A DNA stretch of 21,820 bases. Source: JBBSUQ01 sp038234235. Lineage in GTDB: Bacteria > Bacteroidota > Bacteroidia > Flavobacteriales_D > Crocinitomicaceae. Both the position numbers and the translations under genes were made by a program. The stretch is from positions 1 through 21,820 of the forward strand of contig JBBSUQ010000038.1 of the NCBI GenBank assembly GCA_038234235.1. Direction: 5' to 3'. The notes below the pieces were generated by a model. It saw nothing but the letters and a program-made list of their open reading frames with translations. It was not told the DNA's origin and searched no databases. Positions 20,801-21,820 of this stretch are shown here, one piece after another (position 1 is the stretch's first letter; each line of letters begins with the position of its first letter).

Positions 20801-21820
20801 TACTGTTTATTTTTGGAGAGTTGCGGTAGATGATGGACTAAATAATTATATTTTTAGATCTTTTCAATATATCATAGGTAAAGAAGGTTGGGGACAAGAT
20901 CATTTTCTTCAAACTAGAAACAATGGATATTCTAATATATTTTACAACGAACCAGGACTGGTTAAAGAATTTTCACCTGAAATTGCACAACTTGAAAGCA
21001 ATGTATATGCAGGATACGATGGTTATAGCGTTTACTTTTCCGCTTATTATTTAAACGGTCAGCAACAAGAATATGGTATTTGCTCTTACACACCTTCTCT
21101 TCATGTTGCGGTTATCGATCCACTAACATTGGAACCTTGGGGTACACACTACGGAACGTCAAACCCAACGCACAGTTTCGGCAACGTAAATGACATTGGT
21201 GGATGTAGATCCAGAGTTGAAAAATATTTTATATTCAGACAAAATTCTGCTTCACAGCTTGCGGCTTTCCAAAACATGGTATTAAATGAGGTACCAGATG
21301 GTCATTATATTCTAATTTACACTGCCATTGGTCCAGAATATTCAAATTGGGATGCATTAGATCCAGCAATGTACACAACCTTTCAAACCTTAGGATCTGA
21401 TAGTATTGTACCAGGAATAAATAATAGAGGTTTCAGTTTTTTCTGTAAAAAGGGAGATCCAAATTCTGTTATTGAAAAATTCAACAATTTACCTCAACCA
21501 GATGCTATAAATGGATTATCTGAAGCAGCTGATTCAATTTTATTAAAAGTAAATATTTACGGATCAGATTCAAAAGGAAAAGAAATTTCGCCATTAATCG
21601 GGCCTTCAGCTGAATGGACTGCGATGTATTGGAAACAAAACTCATTAGATTCTCCAAATCAAGATACCACAATTTTGAACATAGATTTATTTGATATAAA
21701 CCAAAATTTAGTAACAACTATTGATACTGCTTTTACAAGTTTTGATTCAATAACAAATTTAAATTCTTTTATTGATGCCAGTTTGTATCCTTATATGAGA
21801 CTTTCTGCAACCTATCAAGA
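17844..21820 (+). CDS. Large C25 (gingipain-like) cysteine peptidase, PorU2-like, partial at window end
   Basis: Open frame running off the window (1325 codons seen, no stop). It starts with a signal peptide (M-K-K-L-Y-Y-L-L ... S-Q-A before Q-T-Y-G-N-E-W-I-N-Y). Residues about 24-405 are a beta-rich N-terminal region. Residues about 410-778 form a C25 peptidase domain, from E-A-A-L-I-M-V-Y-P-T-K-F (413) to V-L-N-G-D-P-M-I-R (about 769-777). The expected catalytic pair is H649 (F-F-G-H-A-L) and C681 (G-N-S-C-Y-N-G-N), matching the gingipain GH/ACVNG arrangement. A CARDB-like beta domain follows at about 785-880, then further Ig/fibronectin-like material with Y-F-W-R-V at 989-993. The classical PorU 'TCEF' cysteine context is absent, so this is probably the long-form PorU2-type sortase or another secreted C25 enzyme. 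It overlaps the PorV-like gene by 4 bp. Confidence 0.85.
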   Translation, partial: MKKLYYLLSFFITLVCGNLSQAQTYGNEWINYNQQYFKFPINASGIQRINVVDLITAGIPVSTFTSENLQILGREKEIPIWIEDGNDNQLDSGDYILFYAETNDGWIDEQLYELPEYQGNPYKNLYNKTIFYFISWNNLSTNARIIVETDVDFASYSDIPYVTRKTHLSFDAQYNEGKREKDISSSLYVNGEGYGAISSASSLDYNLLAYQLYLGVAPTPVFKALVSGSNNYLNNGNDNHHCRWSNVTTGNQIDDKTFLGYDVMFTNKIIPINQLQNGTNKFRIESIYDLGVPGGLDSWSLHYMELTYPAKVDAVSNASDKFSFLNSAQTKAKLSIQNVGGSNHIVFVLSGNTVKRVYFTDIAGVQTFLVSNNGSGNEQTLFFQPDNAIATVVNISKVSASGYFQNITASNPEAALIMVYPTKFQQSINDYVSYRQSIAGGGYNVVRAESEQVALQFGGGIANHSIGIRRLSNYFYDNSTDKPKGLFLVGKGIISTAVRLNPAYETLNLVPAFGIPTSDMAFSAEELSGKWVPKIPTGRIAVQDSIQLADYLDKLIQYDLQQDQNGIYNSATKDWQKQILHFAGGANFPQQTSFQNYMEGYENIIEGSKFAGHVNRYYKSSSLPFDPFILDTITERLSEGVSLMNFFGHALSGGSGFEINIDEPSNWNNYGKYPVVIGNSCYNGNCFGTEISTSEKFVQVKDYGAIAFISTVNLGFTHALNNYTSELYKNFSSSAYGATLGEQMKNTAQTLYTLSSVDLYNESTAEQMVLNGDPMIRMNFHNKPEIEITNQSYTISPNNITLATDSLELKLIIKNLGQSIDTNFTIEIIRDFPNSAVDSVYLIVKNSLNYIDTITLNLPLQPNISIGQNLFKIYIDQPNVVNEQYDEISNNIIEFPLQINIDGIIPVLPSKFAVVPKDSITLKASTINPIAEYNTYRFEIDTTDYFNSPFRKYALVSGLGGVKEVNPSQWLSVASSTSSPLVLVDSTVYFWRVAVDDGLNNYIFRSFQYIIGKEGWGQDHFLQTRNNGYSNIFYNEPGLVKEFSPEIAQLESNVYAGYDGYSVYFSAYYLNGQQQEYGICSYTPSLHVAVIDPLTLEPWGTHYGTSNPTHSFGNVNDIGGCRSRVEKYFIFRQNSASQLAAFQNMVLNEVPDGHYILIYTAIGPEYSNWDALDPAMYTTFQTLGSDSIVPGINNRGFSFFCKKGDPNSVIEKFNNLPQPDAINGLSEAADSILLKVNIYGSDSKGKEISPLIGPSAEWTAMYWKQNSLDSPNQDTTILNIDLFDINQNLVTTIDTAFTSFDSITNLNSFIDASLYPYMRLSATYQ

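Overview
This AT-rich window comes from the chromosome of a member of the Bacteroidota. Three things support this: (i) the core genes and their order (rplM-rpsI-rpsB-tsf, pyrH-frr, pssA-purS); (ii) upstream boxes of the form TAnnTTTG, two of them with a TTG exactly 19 bp upstream, which is the known Bacteroidota housekeeping promoter; (iii) type IX secretion (T9SS) features, namely a PorV-family protein, a gingipain-like C25 peptidase and a gliding-motility type C-terminal sorting-domain remnant. I cannot name a genus.

Layout. 1-293: no credible gene. 294-1135 (minus): two small overlapping lipoprotein genes. 1136-2062: a tRNA island with Arg(UCU), Pro(UGG) and Ser(GCU) on the minus strand, with rho-independent terminators, a perfect 28-bp palindrome and broken copies of pieces of the Arg tRNA region on both sides of that tRNA. 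2063-3567: map (methionine aminopeptidase) overlapping an unknown membrane protein gene. 3656-3961: small exported protein. 4092-6698: sucC, frr, pyrH. 6860-8055: a plus-strand accessory patch lying where tsf and pyrH are often adjacent in this phylum. It holds a strong promoter, a cysteine-rich putative lipoprotein, its terminator, a headless T9SS sorting-domain gene fragment and small intergenic hairpins. 8125-10897: rplM-rpsI-rpsB-tsf in minus orientation, with a canonical promoter before rplM and a structured gap before rpsB. 11097-13733: crotonase-family protein, RRM RNA-binding protein, and a membrane-anchored coiled-coil protein. 13892-15373: ketoglutarate-semialdehyde-type aldehyde dehydrogenase. 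15498-16582: pssA and purS with a 4-bp overlap. 16729-21820 (plus): a PorV-family outer membrane protein overlapping by 4 bp a very large C25 cysteine peptidase that runs off the window, resembling the PorV2/PorU2-type pair.

How the parts relate. Most of the window is housekeeping: translation (L13, S9, S2, EF-Ts, RRF, Map, tRNAs), the TCA cycle (SucC), UMP phosphorylation, purine synthesis and phospholipid synthesis. The accessory interest lies in the secretion-linked pair at the right end, the T9SS cargo remnant between tsf and pyrH, and the tRNA-Arg locus with decayed duplications. I saw no insertion sequence, CRISPR array, prophage or defence system. I do not see a convincing wholly new system; the best candidates for follow-up are the PorV-like/C25 pair, the rpsB leader and the tRNA-Arg duplications.
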